From positions 1-7,567 of the forward strand of contig DRJJ01000342.1 of NCBI GenBank assembly GCA_011052255.1: 7,567 nt of DNA, read 5' to 3'. The position numbers and the translations under genes were made by a program. The DNA comes from Gammaproteobacteria bacterium (lineage in GTDB: Bacteria; Pseudomonadota; Gammaproteobacteria; DRJJ01). The notes beneath the pieces were generated by a model. That model saw only the letters and a program-made list of their open reading frames with translations. It was not told where the DNA came from and made no database searches. Below are positions 6,524 through 7,567 of this stretch, in pieces. Positions within the stretch are counted from its first letter, which is position 1; each line of letters begins with the position of its first letter.

Positions 6524-6602
6524 GTAGGTCGGGTTAGCGCAGCGTAACCCGACATAATACTGCCAACCTGACGTCGGGTTACGCTGCGCTAACCCGACCT
6601 AC
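6524..6602. repeat. 30-bp perfect inverted repeat (GTAGGTCGGGTTAGCGC family), ureC-ureE spacer
   Basis: The arms at 6524-6553 and 6573-6602 are exact reverse complements over 30 bases, beginning GTAGGTCGGGTTAGCGCAGC, with a 19-base loop. Each arm is itself nearly palindromic (GTCGGGTTA...TAACCCGAC), so each could also fold alone. I recall similar 'TCGGGTTA...TAACCCGA' repeats in many environmental Gammaproteobacteria. No terminator-type T-run follows. Confidence 0.85.
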
Positions 6603-6668
6603 GGTACTTTACGATACCATCGTGAGAAAAAAGTTTAGTACGATTACCTATATGGATAGTAGTGAGCA
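6603..6668 (+). other. ureE leader without a clear promoter or strong ribosome binding site
   Basis: This AT-richer stretch between the repeat stack and ureE has TATATG (6649-6654) but no -35 partner at an acceptable distance. It also holds a small 5-bp hairpin ACGAT-ACC-ATCGT (6610-6622). Shine-Dalgarno matches before the ureE ATG are poor: GGA (6654-6656) is 12 nt away and GAG (6664-6666) only 2 nt away. Confidence 0.4.
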
Positions 6669-7130
6669 ATGATAGAAGTACACACCATACTGGAACAACC
6701 CGAGCCAGCCGATGCGGTGCTAACCCTGAGTTTTCAGGACCGCCAGCGCAGCCGCTTACGGGCAAAACTGGACAACGGCGAAGAGATCGGCTGGATGCTG
6801 CCGCGCGGACAGGTGTTACGCGATGGCGATTGCCTGCGTGCCGACAATGGCCAGGTGATCGAGGTGCGCGCCGCGCCTGAAACCGTATCTACTGCCCGTG
6901 CAGATAACCCGTTGCTACTGGCGCGTGCGGCCTATCATCTCGGCAACCGCCACATGCCGTTGCAGATCGGCGAGGGCTGGTTGCGTTATCATCATGACCA
7001 CGTGCTGGACCACATGGTCGAGGAAATGGGCTTACAGATCACGCAGGAACAGGTCGCGTTTGAACCTGAGGCCGGTGCCTACAGTGGCGGCCATCATGGT
7101 GGACACGGACATGAGCACAGTCATGACTGA
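6669..7130 (+). CDS. ureE: Urease accessory protein UreE, nickel metallochaperone
   Basis: UreE is a cytoplasmic dimeric nickel carrier that hands Ni(II) to the UreG/UreDF complex for urease activation. The 153-residue product has the N-terminal peptide-binding-type domain (about 1-70) and the metal-binding domain (about 75-135). LGNRHMPLQ (91-99) supplies the interfacial nickel ligand His95, equivalent to His96 of K. aerogenes UreE. YHHDHVLDHM (107-116) supplies His109 and His111, matching the accessory sites His110 and His112. The C-terminal tail GGHHGGHGHEHSHD (140-153) has six histidines for extra metal storage. The ATG at 6669 is chosen for its fit to family N-termini; the upstream Shine-Dalgarno sequence is weak. 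Its 3' end overlaps ureF. Confidence 0.97.
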   Translation: MIEVHTILEQPEPADAVLTLSFQDRQRSRLRAKLDNGEEIGWMLPRGQVLRDGDCLRADNGQVIEVRAAPETVSTARADNPLLLARAAYHLGNRHMPLQIGEGWLRYHHDHVLDHMVEEMGLQITQEQVAFEPEAGAYSGGHHGGHGHEHSHD

Positions 7131-7567
7131 GCCAACACAGGCCGTGCCTTCCGTACCGATGCCCTTATTACAACTGGTCAGCCCGGCCTTGCCGGTTGGC
7201 GCCTATGCTTATTCACAGGCGCTGGAATACGCGGTCGAGGCCGGCTGGATCACGACAGAACAACAGGCCGCCGACTGGATAACAGGCCTGCTGTCACATT
7301 CACAGGCATGTCTGGATGCACCGGTATTATTCCGCCTGCACACCGCATGGCTGGCTGACGATACAGAGCAGGTGATGCGCTGGAATCATTACCTCTATGC
7401 CAGCCGTGAATCGGCCGAGTTGCAGGCAGAGGACTACACGCTGGCACGTGCACTGACACGCTTGCTGGTTGATCTCGATATAGATCGGGCGCTAGCGCTC
7501 AAACAACAAAGCCGTTTAAGCTACGCCTGCCCGTTTGCACTCGCCGCTGTACAATGGCAGATTAGCG
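7111..7567 (+). CDS. ureF: Urease accessory protein UreF, N-terminal part (cut by window end)
   Basis: UreF is the helical cytoplasmic partner of UreD and the docking point for the GTPase UreG during nickel insertion. The open frame gives 152 residues of an expected length near 225. Family landmarks are LLQLVSPALPVGAYAYSQALEY (residues 19-40 in part), AVEAGWI (41-47) and the ASRESAELQAEDYTLARAL segment (97-115). The start at 7111 overlaps ureE by 20 bases and has GGTGGA (7098-7103) 7 nt upstream. An in-frame ATG at 7123 (8-base overlap) is the alternative, with a weaker GAG signal. Either way it is probably coupled to ureE translation. ureG is expected just downstream but is not in view. Confidence 0.95.
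   Translation, partial: MSTVMTEPTQAVPSVPMPLLQLVSPALPVGAYAYSQALEYAVEAGWITTEQQAADWITGLLSHSQACLDAPVLFRLHTAWLADDTEQVMRWNHYLYASRESAELQAEDYTLARALTRLLVDLDIDRALALKQQSRLSYACPFALAAVQWQIS

Noticed and set aside
6301..6555. Open frames on both strands within the ureC-ureE spacer
   Set aside because: They are translations of inverted repeats; the encoded peptides mirror the palindromes and have no other support.
6438..6602. CRISPR-like array in the repeat-rich spacer
   Set aside because: The repeats are inverted pairs of different families, not regularly spaced direct repeats, and there are no cas genes.

Overview
The window reads as chromosomal DNA of a Gammaproteobacterium. The truncated Rep helicase closely follows the enterobacterial Rep sequence, the urease proteins are of the ordinary proteobacterial type, and the spacers hold short palindromic repeat families of a kind common in free-living and sulfur- or methane-oxidising Gammaproteobacteria. 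That last point is from memory and does not fix a genus. I see no phage, plasmid, IS transposase, CRISPR array, tRNA or rRNA.

Left part (1-2384). Bases 1-819 hold the N-terminal 273 residues of the Rep helicase on the minus strand, with a candidate promoter (877-905) and a hairpin that could cover its Shine-Dalgarno sequence (827-855). Divergent to it, 1034-2017 encodes a 327-residue soluble protein with a PDC/Cache-like ligand-sensing domain and no recognisable output domain; its function is unknown. The following 367-base spacer is largely a composite palindromic repeat (about 2047-2237), followed by a plausible sigma-70 promoter (2296-2324).

Right part (2385-7567). This is a urease operon on the plus strand: a His-rich NiCoT/UreH-like nickel permease, ureD, ureA, ureB, ureC, a 374-base spacer, ureE, and the start of ureF (cut by the window end). 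Several junctions are translationally tight: permease/ureD and ureB/ureC share ATGA overlaps, and ureE/ureF overlap. The permease would supply Ni(II). UreABC form the apoenzyme, with all nickel ligands and the carbamylated lysine present in UreC. UreD, UreF and (beyond the window) UreG would insert nickel delivered by UreE with its His-rich tail. The product hydrolyses urea to ammonia and carbamate/CO2.

The most unusual part is the ureC-ureE spacer. Three unrelated inverted repeats are stacked head to tail (6313-6425, 6438-6511, 6524-6602), with arms of 31, 28 and 30 bp, two of them perfect. They sit inside the operon between the structural genes and the distal accessory genes. I found no convincing new multi-gene system; the best candidates for follow-up are the intra-operon repeat stack, the composite repeat upstream of the operon, and the PDC-domain protein.
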